Below, in pieces: positions 23,345-31,902 of a stretch of 41,839 nucleotides of DNA. Under the pieces are notes generated by a model. It was not told where the DNA came from. It was given only the letters and a program-made list of their open reading frames with translations, and ran no database searches. The stretch is from Vairimorpha apis BRL 01 (Eukaryota; Microsporidia; Nosematidae). Where the stretch lies: the NCBI GenBank assembly GCA_000447185.1, contig KE647306.1:77542-119380 (forward strand), in the 5' to 3' direction. Within the stretch, counting starts at the first letter, position 1. Every line of letters starts with the position of its first letter. The translations under genes were made by a program, and so were the position numbers.

Positions 23345-23515
23345 TGCTTTTTAGTTTCTTGCACCTGCATATCAAGAGGTGATTCTCTGTTATATAAAAG
23401 TTATGTGCTTAATTGTGCTTTTACCCTAATTAAAATCATAATTATAGCAAGTAATATGTTCTCAATTGACTATTAAATTACACTGGACTGGATATATTTT
23501 TGTTATTTTTTTGTC
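23345..23515 (+). ncRNA. Candidate U5 snRNA (hairpin with CUUUUAC loop and Sm-like site)
   Basis: An island of higher G+C with no open frame. A perfect nested hairpin is visible: GTTATG 23400-23405 pairs with CATAAT 23437-23442, a symmetric 3x3 internal loop follows, and TTAATT 23409-23414 pairs with AATTAA 23428-23433. The terminal loop GTGCTTTTACCCT carries CTTTTAC, the core of the invariant U5 loop 1 (GCCUUUUAC). An outer stem CTTGC 23358-23362 pairs with GCAAG 23447-23451. Downstream, ATATTTTTG (23494-23502) resembles an Sm site. A local hairpin CACCT/AGGTG lies on the 5' side. The order stem, loop 1, then Sm site fits U5. The loop is imperfect (UGC in place of GCC) and the ends are unknown, so it could also be an LTR relic or chance. 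Confidence 0.38.
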
Positions 23516-23934
23516 TATGTTTAGCTTAAAAAAATCTCATATTTTTAATTAAGCAATTAATGATGTAAAATTTCAAATTATAATATTTTTAATTTTAAAA
23601 TAATATAAGAAAGAAAATTAAAAAAAACTAATATTATTAATTAAGCAAGATTATAATTTTAAATTTCTAATAATCAATTCTATTTTAATTTTAACAAATT
23701 TTTAAATATTAATTATTTTTTATTAAATAATATTTTATACAGACATGATTTATAATTTTATTCAAAATCAATTAACTTAAGTAAAATCTAATTCTATTTA
23801 AACTCAATAAATTCATAAACATTAAATCAAAATCACTAATTTTAATCAAAAATCATAAATTAAAACTTTTACTCAAAATAAATTTAAATTAAAATAAAAC
23901 ATCACACTTATAAAAAACCACCCTTAATAGATAA

Positions 23935-24543
23935 ATGTCACAACAATTATTACTATTCATAAACATATTAACACCAATTCTTAAACATTTTACTAATATT
24001 GAACTAACTAAACCTTTACAGGAAACTATTCATGAGTGTATAATGCATAGAATCTTAAGTAACCAACAAGACGAATACAACATTTATATCTATAGTGACG
24101 ATCATATTGTACTACAACGAGCTGATGGAACTTTTATGTCTAGTAAACGTAATTTTAATGTTTCAATAGAGTATTATACAATATTAAGAAACCATATATT
24201 AAATTTATATGCATTTGAAGATTCACATCGTTGTAACGATAAAGTGATCAATATTTGTAAAGATATTAATGATGAGAATTTTAATACTTTATGTGATTAT
24301 AGTGTAATTGATAGAAGGTTGAATAGATGTAAACTTATGAATTTTGAATATCAAATTGGTGATTTGTTGTTTGAGATATGTAGATTGGAAAATGATGAAG
24401 TTGATGTTATATTTGAGAATGATTTTGTTACTATTTATAAATTTGATGATAATTTTGTAGAAGAAAATTCAATAGATAGAGAAATGTTTGATAGAAAGAT
24501 TGAACAAAGAGATGAAAAAAATATTGTAGAAAATAAGTTGTAG
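23935..24543 (+). CDS. Hypothetical protein, possibly with a longer broken acidic C-terminal tail
   Basis: 202 residues starting MSQQLLLFINILTPILKHF, with no recognised domain. The first 150 residues look like an ordered, Cys-containing soluble protein (IHECIMHRIL, YSDDHIVLQRADG, LGD-like turns). The end becomes Glu/Asp/Lys-rich. The start has CCC about fifteen bases upstream. After the stop at 24541 an adjacent frame continues the same kind of acidic, Glu/Lys-rich sequence (VENLIIEEIFDIKTKEEQ...) to about 24990, broken by TGA at 24699-24701 and 24945-24947. The protein may therefore have had a tail of about 150 more residues. Whether the annotated stop is the true end cannot be decided here. 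Confidence 0.7.
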   Translation: MSQQLLLFINILTPILKHFTNIELTKPLQETIHECIMHRILSNQQDEYNIYIYSDDHIVLQRADGTFMSSKRNFNVSIEYYTILRNHILNLYAFEDSHRCNDKVINICKDINDENFNTLCDYSVIDRRLNRCKLMNFEYQIGDLLFEICRLENDEVDVIFENDFVTIYKFDDNFVEENSIDREMFDRKIEQRDEKNIVENKL

Positions 24544-24990
24544 AAAATCTGATAATAGAAGAAATATTTGATATAAAAACAAAAGAAGAACAAGATTTAA
24601 TAAAAGGAAAGGACAATAAAGTAAAAGATGAAAATTTAATTAATGATGGAAAAAAACTTTTTGAAAGTGAAGAGGGTGAAAAAATGTTTAATTTAAATTG
24701 AGAAGAAGAAAAACAAGATAAAAATTTGAAAGAGGAAATACTATTAAATGAAATTCAAGAGAGAGAAATAGAAGAAGAAATAGTAAAAACTGATATGATA
24801 GAAAAATTACAAGATAAAGAGATTAAGGATGAATTTAAATGTGAAGAGAAAAGAGATGAAAATAACATTGAAAAAATGAATGAAGAAATAGTAGAAACTG
24901 ATATAAATGAATTTAAATCTAAAGACATAGAAAACGAATTAAATTGAAAAGATAAAGGTGAATTACTAAAAACAAAAATAAAATACTAGT
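24544..24990 (+). pseudogene. Out-of-frame acidic tail continuing the preceding gene
   Basis: The frame beginning GTAGAAAATCTG at 24539 is shifted by one base relative to the gene at 23935-24543. It reads Glu/Lys/Asp-rich, probably coiled-coil or disordered sequence: VENLIIEEIFDIKT, then FNLN-TGA, EEEKQDKNLKEEILL, EREIEEEIVKTDMIEK, IENELN-TGA, KDKGELLKTKIKY and TAG. The units around both TGA codons are similar (LN-TGA followed by charged residues), which suggests an internal repeat. It has no ATG start of its own near the 5' end, so it is best read as a detached tail. Confidence 0.45.
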
Positions 24991-25333
24991 AGAAATTAAA
25001 ATTAAACATTTTTTAAAAATGAAATTTTTTAAAAACAGACGAAACATTATTCTAATATTTAAAAATAAATAATTTATAACGTATTTTATATTTATTGTTA
25101 TATAATAATATTTTATAAATTATATAATAGTTATTTTATGAAATTTTAATATGTCTATATTTTTATTATCTTCTTTTATAGAAAGAGAAATGTTTTTCAA
25201 CTTATTATTTTTAGTACAATATAAATATTTCCTTTTTCAATTTTTAAAAGCACAAATTTTTAAGAAATTTATAATATTAATGTTTATTAAAACCAACTTT
25301 AAAAAATTACATTACAACCAAAAAAACTTTTAT
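24991..25333. other. A+T-rich intergenic stretch
   Basis: No feature recognised. The frame at 25151-25408 overlaps the end of the proteasome gene on the other strand and is a shadow. Confidence 0.4.
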
Positions 25334-25903
25334 TTAAACACTTACAACACCATTCTCACAAACAACTCGTATATCAATATCCATAAACTCCTCATTCCCA
25401 TAATCTAAAGAACATCTATCTTTCAAAACCTTAAAACACTTCTTAACTAAATTAACAGCTTCATCCACACTCATATCACTCCTATATTCTTTATCAAGAA
25501 CACCATAACAGAAATAAGTAGCAATACCAACAGCAACATACGAACTTTCATGTAAAGTTCCATACATATCAACACTATACAAACTTGACTCATCTGATAT
25601 TATAAAATAATTATTTCTAGGATTTGTTCTTAACAACTTATGAACATAATTTTGTATCACATTTGATACTACATTAGCGTCTACTTCTAAATCATAACTA
25701 ATTTCTTCATATTTTAATCGTTCTGTAACATAATTTATTGTTCTAAAAGAGTCGCCTTGGTCTCCAAGATAGCATATTAAAGATTTACCACATGTTTTAA
25801 ATTTATTTTCTGTGCGGGTCAAGATTAAGTATGAGTTTTTTATTGATGTGTCTGTTGCTATGAGGGTGAAGTTGTTGCATTTTATACCTATGGCTGCTTC
25901 CAT
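25334..25903 (-). CDS. PRE1: 20S proteasome subunit beta-4 (Pre1/PSMB2)
   Basis: 189 residues, near the family length of about 195-200. It begins MEAAIGIKCNNFTLIATDTS, the beta-subunit first strands without the catalytic Thr-1 propeptide cleavage site, so it is a non-catalytic beta subunit. SIKNSYLILTRTENK matches the beta-4 pattern, followed by LICYLGDQGDS, LRTNPRNNYFIISD, and the late motif YVAVGIATYFCYGVLDKEY, equivalent to the 'GYGA-F---LLDR-Y' segment. Beta-4 lies in the inner ring of the 20S core next to the catalytic subunits. The start is supported by ACCCTTAATGG. Beta-4 is preferred over other beta subunits because of the short N-terminus and the DTS motif. Confidence 0.9.
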   Translation of the reverse strand: MEAAIGIKCNNFTLIATDTSIKNSYLILTRTENKFKTCGKSLICYLGDQGDSFRTINYVTERLKYEEISYDLEVDANVVSNVIQNYVHKLLRTNPRNNYFIISDESSLYSVDMYGTLHESSYVAVGIATYFCYGVLDKEYRSDMSVDEAVNLVKKCFKVLKDRCSLDYGNEEFMDIDIRVVCENGVVSV

Positions 25904-26015
25904 TAAGGGTAAGTTTTATCGTGTTTTTAATTCAAAGAATAAGAATTTGGTTGTTGTTATTAAAAAAAGGATTCGTTTAAATAGGTTTTTTAATGTTGTA
26001 AAATTTAATAGTAAT

Positions 26016-26125
26016 AACTGGAAATAAAAATTATTTAAGATTTTTTTTAATTTGAATTTAATAGTGTTAATAAAAATAAAAATCATAGTCAAATTTTAGT
26101 ACTATAAACTGGAAATAAAAATTAT
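26016..26125. repeat. 19-bp direct repeat
   Basis: AACTGGAAATAAAAATTAT occurs at 26016-26034 and at 26107-26125, 91 bp apart, upstream of PRE1. Confidence 0.8.
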
Positions 26126-26168
26126 CGTACATTTTTAATGATATTATTTGAAAATAAATTTTTTTTAT

Positions 26169-26173
26169 ATTTT
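26169..26173. repeat. Target-site duplication (ATTTT), left
   Basis: Repeated at 26459-26463 on the other side of the LTR-like element. The sequence is A+T-rich, so chance is possible. Confidence 0.6.
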
Positions 26174-26458
26174 TGGCATATCCTCGTTTGAGGTAGCCGC
26201 AACGAAAGTGTTGCTCTAATATAGAGCTAACAACAGTTTTAGATTTAAAGATTTTATTTACTTTTGGTAATGGGTGTAAATCCCTTTTGTTATTGTAACT
26301 ATTAATATGTCTGCTTGACTCTATGTTCTTACTCTCGTCCGCGCGTGTACGTATCCTTCTTTTTGGAATTTTTTTTATAGTAAATTATTTCTAAAAAAAT
26401 TATATTTTTTCTAAAAAATCAAATTTAAAAATGATTAAAAATGTGGTATGATACCACA
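26174..26458 (-). mobile_element. Solo LTR, family 2
   Basis: 285 bp, much richer in G+C than its flanks in its middle part. Read on the minus strand it starts TGTGGTATCATACCACA and ends GAGGATATGCCA, so TG...CA, and its first eight bases equal those of the family 1 LTRs (TGTGGTAT). It is flanked by ATTTT on both sides (26169-26173 and 26459-26463), a 5-bp duplication as for family 1. The interior contains small hairpins (CCTC/GAGG, GCAAC/GTTGC, CTCTA/TAGAG near 26180-26235). No open frame crosses it and no internal pol sequence adjoins. It lies about 270 bp upstream of PRE1, where it could affect promoter sequence. Confidence 0.65.
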
Positions 26459-26463
26459 ATTTT
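26459..26463. repeat. Target-site duplication (ATTTT), right
   Basis: Same as 26169-26173. Confidence 0.6.
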
Positions 26464-26881
26464 TAATAGATAAATATAAATTTTCTACAAAAATTTGCAA
26501 AAAAACAGATAAAAATTATTTTGACCTTAATTTTTATTAGAGCAACTAAAACTTAACTAAAAAAATTTTAAAGTATAAAAAAATATAAAGAAATGATTTT
26601 ATTGTTTGAATATTTTTAAAATTTATATTTACAATATTCCATAAATATTTAAAAAGATAACCTTAATAATTATATTTATTTTAAATATCTATTAAATTAA
26701 ATTCAATATTTAAAATAAATTTAATCTATAATTTTATTTATATTCTGTAAAAACATTTTATAATTTATTATATTTTTATTTTAATAATTTACTCTTATCA
26801 TATATTTACATACTGTTATCCTACTTTCTATCTTAACACATATATTTCATAATCCAATCCATATTCATAATATTCACTCAC
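26464..26881. other. A+T-rich intergenic stretch
   Basis: No feature recognised downstream of HOP1. Confidence 0.4.
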
Positions 26882-28552
26882 TCAACCATTGATTTTATCA
26901 ATATTAATAGAACTCTTTTCTAACCGAAAATACATCTTCAATTTTTTCTTATTTTTCTCATCCATAACACATTCGTAATAAATTATTCTACCTTTCTTAA
27001 TTTTTTGTATTAGTCCTTCTTTTATAAATTCATCTAAATATAAGTCCAGTGTTTTAAAATCGAGTTCCATTCTTAAAGAGAGTTGTCGTTTTGTTTTTGT
27101 AGGTTCGTTGAACAAGATAGAGAGAAAGCGTCTTTTATTACTTAAATGGAATATTTTCATTTTATTACTATCATAAGAAATGTTGTTTATGGTTTTGTTA
27201 TTATTTTTATTAATATTGTTAATATTTATATTACAATTATTTTCTTTACTTCTAGTAATATTACCACAATTTTCAATACAATATAAACATTTATAGTCTT
27301 GTTTAGGAATTCGTTTATCTTTATTACTGAAATATCCACAACAGACAGTGTGTAACCAATTTGAACAAGTATCGCAATATATTAAATCAAATAGAGGCGA
27401 ATTTACTTGACAAGTGCATCGAATTGAATCATTTGGTTTATTTGTATTAGAATTAATAATTGATGAATCTTTAATGATAGCTGTTGTGTCTTTGTTTAGA
27501 GGAACTTTATTTCTGTTATTTATTGTTGTATTTCTATTATTAGTTCCTTTCTTTCTATTATTAATTCTTTTATTTTTATTTTTATTATTAGTTTCATTAT
27601 TTTTATTACTAATTTCATTTTTCTTTTTATCTGTACAATTTAAAATTCTATCATTATTTAAATTCTTATTACTTACATTATTTATTGTCTCTTTATATTC
27701 TATCGATGAAATTGAATTAAAAGTATCTGAACATTTAACTTGGTTACTAGTATCTAAAGAATTATTTATATTAATATTTGGTTTTATACTATTATTTACA
27801 AAAATACTATTACTATTATTATTTATATAAATACTATTCTCCTTATCACATCCATTATTTACACATCTCTCAATATTTTCCTTGTCATATCCACCATTTA
27901 TACGACTCTTAAAATTCTCTTTATTACATCCATTACCATCCATTTCAATTTTATTAATAAACACAGAACTAGGAACAACACCATCACTCACCCCATACTC
28001 AAGTGTAGTACCTTCTACTAGAATATTACCATCAACAAATCCTGATGGTTGATACTCAATAGGAGTATCATCTGTATAAATCAGTTTTATACATAAATGT
28101 CTGTTTGGTGGAAGTGGATTTAGTTTTTGTATCATTAAACAGAATTTTTTTAATAATTTTATGTAATTGTCATTAATAATATTGATATTTCCATTTTTAC
28201 TATCATTACTCATTTTACAACCTTTAATTCTATTCACATCATAACTTCCATCATATCCACTTTTATGAATATCACCACACTTTATATCAAATGTATAAGC
28301 TTCCATTAAAATATCCCCACAATACAAATAAATACTAAACCCCATCAAATAATTTAACTGTACTGTCTCGTAAATGCCACAATTTATCAAATTATATAAA
28401 TCAGATGTCTTTTCATTATAAATTAATTGTTTAATAGGTATGCCGTTAATAACATCATTTATAAAACAATCTTCTGTATACAAGTTTCTTAAGTAACAGA
28501 TGCAACTGAAAGTTGTGTGGATTTGTGTTTTTATGTTTTGGTGATTGTACAT
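26882..28552 (-). CDS. HOP1: Meiotic HORMA-domain protein Hop1 (HORMA, PHD finger, winged helix)
   Basis: 556 residues. The HORMA domain spans about residues 8-175: TFSCICYLRNLYTEDCF, GIPIKQL, a GIYETVQLNYLMGFSIYLY strand, LMEAYTFDI, and LNPLPPNRHLCIKLIY...QPSGF, all classic for Hop1/HORMAD. A long Asn/Lys-rich linker follows. At about 378-427 there is a PHD-type zinc finger (CTCQ, CDTCSNWLHTVC, CLYC). At about 465-545 there is a winged-helix segment (RRFLSILFNEPTKTKRQLS...GLIQKIKKGRIIYYE). HORMA-PHD-winged helix is the layout of Hop1 in many fungi, where the second half binds chromatin. Hop1 builds the meiotic chromosome axis and directs crossover formation. The C-rich start context is absent. 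Both conserved halves are intact and in frame, so it is probably functional. Confidence 0.9.
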   Translation of the reverse strand: MYNHQNIKTQIHTTFSCICYLRNLYTEDCFINDVINGIPIKQLIYNEKTSDLYNLINCGIYETVQLNYLMGFSIYLYCGDILMEAYTFDIKCGDIHKSGYDGSYDVNRIKGCKMSNDSKNGNINIINDNYIKLLKKFCLMIQKLNPLPPNRHLCIKLIYTDDTPIEYQPSGFVDGNILVEGTTLEYGVSDGVVPSSVFINKIEMDGNGCNKENFKSRINGGYDKENIERCVNNGCDKENSIYINNNSNSIFVNNSIKPNININNSLDTSNQVKCSDTFNSISSIEYKETINNVSNKNLNNDRILNCTDKKKNEISNKNNETNNKNKNKRINNRKKGTNNRNTTINNRNKVPLNKDTTAIIKDSSIINSNTNKPNDSIRCTCQVNSPLFDLIYCDTCSNWLHTVCCGYFSNKDKRIPKQDYKCLYCIENCGNITRSKENNCNININNINKNNNKTINNISYDSNKMKIFHLSNKRRFLSILFNEPTKTKRQLSLRMELDFKTLDLYLDEFIKEGLIQKIKKGRIIYYECVMDEKNKKKLKMYFRLEKSSINIDKING

Positions 28553-29231
28553 GAAAGTTATATTTTAATATTATTTATAGTTTGTTTGCATGATATTTTA
28601 GAAATAAAAGAGAAATTTAAAATGTGAGAAATTTAAATGCTATAGTAGAAAAAATATTTTTTTTATAAAATAAAATGATGTAAATTTAAGGGAAATATTT
28701 AAGAAGAAAAAATGTGTTTATTACAAGAGAATGTGTATATGAAAATTATATAAATTAAAGAAAAAAATGTATATTGAAAATTTTTTAGATATAATAAGAA
28801 AAGTATATAAATATTAAATGTATTGATTTTACTATTTTATATTAAATTATTTTTATTATTTTTATTATTTTTATTATTTTAATAATTTATTAAATACATT
28901 TAAAATAAAGTTTTAACAAAAAAATATTTTAAGATATGATAATTCAATAATATAAATTAATTAAAATACTTTTCATAAAAAAAACATTAAAATTTTATAC
29001 AAATTTATTTCAAAAAAATTCATTTTTTTAATAAAACTATTTATAAAAATAATATTCAAAATTAAACTTATTTATTTTTTTAATAAAACAATTTTTTTAA
29101 AAAAAATCTTTATACCATTCTCAAATATTTTAAAAAAACACAAAAAACTTTTTAATAGATTCTATTTTTATTAAATACTTTATAAAAAAATCTTTATTTT
29201 TAGATAAACTAAATTTCTAAATGAAAAAAAT
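28553..29231. other. A+T-rich intergenic stretch with a minisatellite
   Basis: No gene recognised. A 9-bp repeat (TTATTTTTA, about four units) lies at 28847-28877. Confidence 0.5.
28847..28877. repeat. 9-bp A/T minisatellite
   Basis: Consecutive TTATTTTTA units, about 3.5 copies. Confidence 0.7.
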
Positions 29232-29828
29232 TTATAATTTCATTATCTTATCTTCAACGATCTTATAATAAACACTTACACCAGCAGTCCGACTATTCCT
29301 CAATATCTCTACAACATCCCCACTTTCAGCACCTAAATATCTACAAACAGGATCTCTTTTCAAAATTTTAGGCATTTGTTCAGCACTAATTTTTAATTTA
29401 ACAAACAACTGTTGTTTTTCATCCTCACTAATTATTCTATGTTTAGGAACAAGTTCATGTTTAGTTATATTAAACATAAGCTCTTCATCTTTAAATATCT
29501 CAATTTTCATTTGATTAGTATTTACTATGTTGGAACAAGCACTAGACATTTTTACTGATACTACTAATATAATGTGATTAATGTTTAAGTTTTTGTAGTA
29601 TTCGATTACTCGTTCTATACTTGATTTTCCTATCTTGTCATCATCTATAAAATGTATGCCTACTAACTGATCGTTATTTTGGCAAACAAATTTTAACTGG
29701 GAAACGTCTTTTATAGAAAAGTTTTCAAAAGGGATGTGTTTTTGGTCAGTTGTGTATGATCTGTCTTTTATTAGGTCTAGAAGTGTTTCTCTGCAAAGAT
29801 ACCATGTTCGGAGTTTTTCTGGTGTCAT
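29232..29828 (-). CDS. RPB5: DNA-directed RNA polymerases I, II and III subunit Rpb5 (RPABC1)
   Basis: 198 residues, close to the usual 205-215. The N-terminal jaw domain has MTPEKLRTWYLCRETLLDLIKDRSY. The C-terminal assembly domain, shared with archaeal RpoH, has HELVPKHRIISEDEKQQL, LPRI-like QMPKILKRDPVCRYLGAESGDVVEI and a final SVYYKIV. Rpb5 is common to all three nuclear RNA polymerases and sits at the downstream DNA jaw. The start is placed at 29828. It is the only ATG near the N-terminus; the open frame extends seven codons further upstream only to a TTG, and CCCC lies seven bases before this ATG at 29836-29839. Confidence 0.94.
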   Translation of the reverse strand: MTPEKLRTWYLCRETLLDLIKDRSYTTDQKHIPFENFSIKDVSQLKFVCQNNDQLVGIHFIDDDKIGKSSIERVIEYYKNLNINHIILVVSVKMSSACSNIVNTNQMKIEIFKDEELMFNITKHELVPKHRIISEDEKQQLFVKLKISAEQMPKILKRDPVCRYLGAESGDVVEILRNSRTAGVSVYYKIVEDKIMKL

Positions 29829-30259
29829 ATTTGTAGGGGTGTATGACAAAGGTTATTTTAATGAGTAGTAAAAATAGATTTTTTTTAGTGGATGTTTGTA
29901 CAGTGTTATATTGAGTAAAATTTTGTATTATAAAAATAATGTAATTTTTTAAAGAACAAATATAAAAATAAAATAAAACATATTTACATTAGATTTTATA
30001 GATATAAGTTTTTAAATGTATTATATATAATTGTTTTATATAAGATAAAATTTGTAAATAAATATTGTAGAATATTAATTTAATATATTATATAAAATTA
30101 AATATTAACAAAAATGTAAATAAATCAAAAATAAAAATATTTACTATAAAATAATTAAATATTAAACATTTTTACAAATAAAATTTAAATTATATTTTTT
30201 AAAAATCACATTATATAAACAATATCCATTAAAAATTCAAAAACAACCCACAAATTTAA
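29829..30259. other. A+T-rich region between divergent RPB5 and the Jjj1-like gene
   Basis: Presumably holds both promoters. Apart from the C-rich start contexts (29836-29839 on the minus strand, CCC at 30247-30249 on the plus strand), no motif stands out. Confidence 0.4.
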
Positions 30260-31511
30260 ATGGGCACAACAGTAACAAGAATAAAATCACCATACGAGTT
30301 ACTAAACTGTTCACCTTTGGATTCATTATCTACTATAACACAATCTTATTTAAAAGCTATAAAAATGCATACGAATGAAATTTTTATTGTAAATCAAAAC
30401 TTTGAACAGGTTCTTAACTTAAGTAAATTTAAATATATATCAAATTCAATTACAAATCAATTACAATCAAAAACAATACATACTTAACACAACATACTAT
30501 AAATCAATTTCAATCACAAACTAATACACAATCATTTTTTCACAAGATGAAAAAACACTTCAAAAACCTATTCATTTCATCACAATATAATAATGATCTT
30601 CACTCAGCATATACAAAAATACTTACATCATCTCCACCACTTATACTCTACACTCCATCAAAAATACCAGGAAATGAAGATATAATAATAGAAAAAATTA
30701 ATTTTTTTTGTAACATTAAATTACCATTATATAGTAGTACGGAATATGATAAGCTTTATCATATGATAGATGTATTTAAAGTTGATGGTAAGTTGTTTCG
30801 GAATGAAGAAGATCGAATTTTTTTATTTTTAGTGTTTTTCGAATTTTTAGATTTATTAAAAAACGTGATAAGAGATTATCTGAATGTGAGAGATTAAATG
30901 GAAATAATGATAAAATATGTAATAGAGTGTTGCATCATGATAGGTTTTGTGAAAGTGAAGAAAATGTTAAATGTATGGAAGAAGTATGTATTGATAAGAA
31001 AAGTATGGCTAGTGTATGTGAAGATGAAATTATACATGATAATGTTGTAAATAACAAATTAATAAACGATAATTCAATAAATGAAAAAAATATCAAATAC
31101 GATTTTAAATGCATTGATTGTAATAGAACATTCTTAAACGAAAACAGTTTAAAGAATCATTTGAGAAGTAAGAAACATTTAAAGAATAATCAAATTATTA
31201 TAGATGATAATTTAAGAGAAAGTATAATTTTCAATAGAAAGAATAGCTTAAATAAAGAAAATGGAAACGTAGGTGATTTAAATGAAATTGAAAAGGGTAT
31301 AAAAGTAGCCACTTCTGAAAATGAATCTCTTTGTAATAAACCTTCTAGTGATAAATTTCATAATATTAATATTGCAAATAACAAAGAAAAACAAGAGCAT
31401 ACGTTTAAAAAAGATAATCTTGTTTTTAGAACATGTAATAAATGTAAAATGGTGTTTGATACGAGAGTGCTTTTATTATTTCATATAAGAGAGAAACATA
31501 AACAGATGTAA
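30260..31511 (+). pseudogene. JJJ1: Jjj1/DNAJC21-like ribosome-biogenesis factor, split over three frames
   Basis: Three consecutive frames read as one protein of about 415 residues. Frame 1 (30260-30487) is a J-domain-like start, SPYELLNCSP...ITQSYLKAIKMHTNE, where the HPD triplet is replaced by HTN. The second frame reads HFKNLFISSQYNNDLHSAYTKIL, resembling the 'DLF-YF--S-Y---GFY--Y--VF' region after the J-domain of Jjj1. The third reads IFRFIKKRDKRLSECERL, the 'VRKRDKRV' helix, then C2H2 finger 1, CIDCNRTFLNENSLKNHLRSKKH, and a last finger, CNKCKMVFDTRVLLLFHIREKH. Jjj1 helps release Arx1/Rei1 from cytoplasmic pre-60S subunits with Hsp70. Frame changes fall within 30433-30487 and within the T-rich 30800-30850. 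CCC precedes the ATG by ten bases. The split may be sequencing indels. Confidence 0.62.
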
Positions 31512-31717
31512 ATAAATAATTTTTTATTGTAAATTGTAATAAACGTTTTTTGTTATAACTTAATATTTATTATTATTTTATAAAAAAATTAATTTTTTTC
31601 TCTTTATTCATTACGTATCTTAAATTAAAAAAATTATCAATTTATAAAATAATAAAATAAATATTAAGTTATAACAAATAACGTTTATTACAATTTACAA
31701 TAAAAAATTATTTATTT
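31510..31717. repeat. Long inverted repeat (foldback), arms about 67 bp
   Basis: The left arm, about 31510-31577, contains ATTGTAAATTGTAATAAACG. The right arm, about 31651-31717, carries its reverse complement CGTTTATTACAATTTACAAT and continues almost perfectly, with one or two mismatches, over the whole length. The loop is about 70 bp. It begins directly after the Jjj1-like stop codon. It could be a foldback/MITE-like element or a 3' hairpin between convergent genes. Confidence 0.8.
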
Positions 31718-31840
31718 ATAAAAGTGTAATCAAACAAATTATCAATCTACAAATTCTATATTAAAGAAATTATCAATTTATAAAAGTGTAATCAAACAAA
31801 TTATCAATCTATAAATTCTAAAATAAATAAATTATTAATC
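31716..31840. repeat. Tandem repeat, period 62 bp, two copies
   Basis: Units start at 31716 and 31778 with TTATAAAAGTGTAATCAAAC followed by AAATTATCAATCTA.AAATTCTA. They abut the right arm of the inverted repeat. Confidence 0.8.
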
Positions 31841-31902
31841 CACATTTTATAAATTTTTTATAAACACATCTAAAAAATACAAAGTTAATTTAATTTTCTT
31901 TC

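Noticed and set aside
15093..24947. TGA as a sense codon (reassigned stop)
   Set aside because: MAD1, HRD1 and HOP1 end naturally with TGA at the expected protein ends, TGG is used for Trp, and the trehalase TGA sits where Arg is expected.
25812..26027. 71-codon plus-strand frame over the PRE1 start
   Set aside because: Shadow of PRE1 and its upstream sequence; no start context of its own.
26174..26458. Structured non-coding RNA (RNase P or SRP RNA) in the G+C-rich island
   Set aside because: No conserved core of either RNA was seen, while TG...CA ends and flanking 5-bp repeats fit an LTR better.
27414..27830. Long hydrophobic plus-strand frame opposite HOP1 (also 32249-32668 opposite the 31903 gene, and 14477-14698 opposite trehalase)
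   Set aside because: These are antisense shadows of Asn/Lys/Asp-rich linkers, which read as Leu/Phe/Ile on the other strand.
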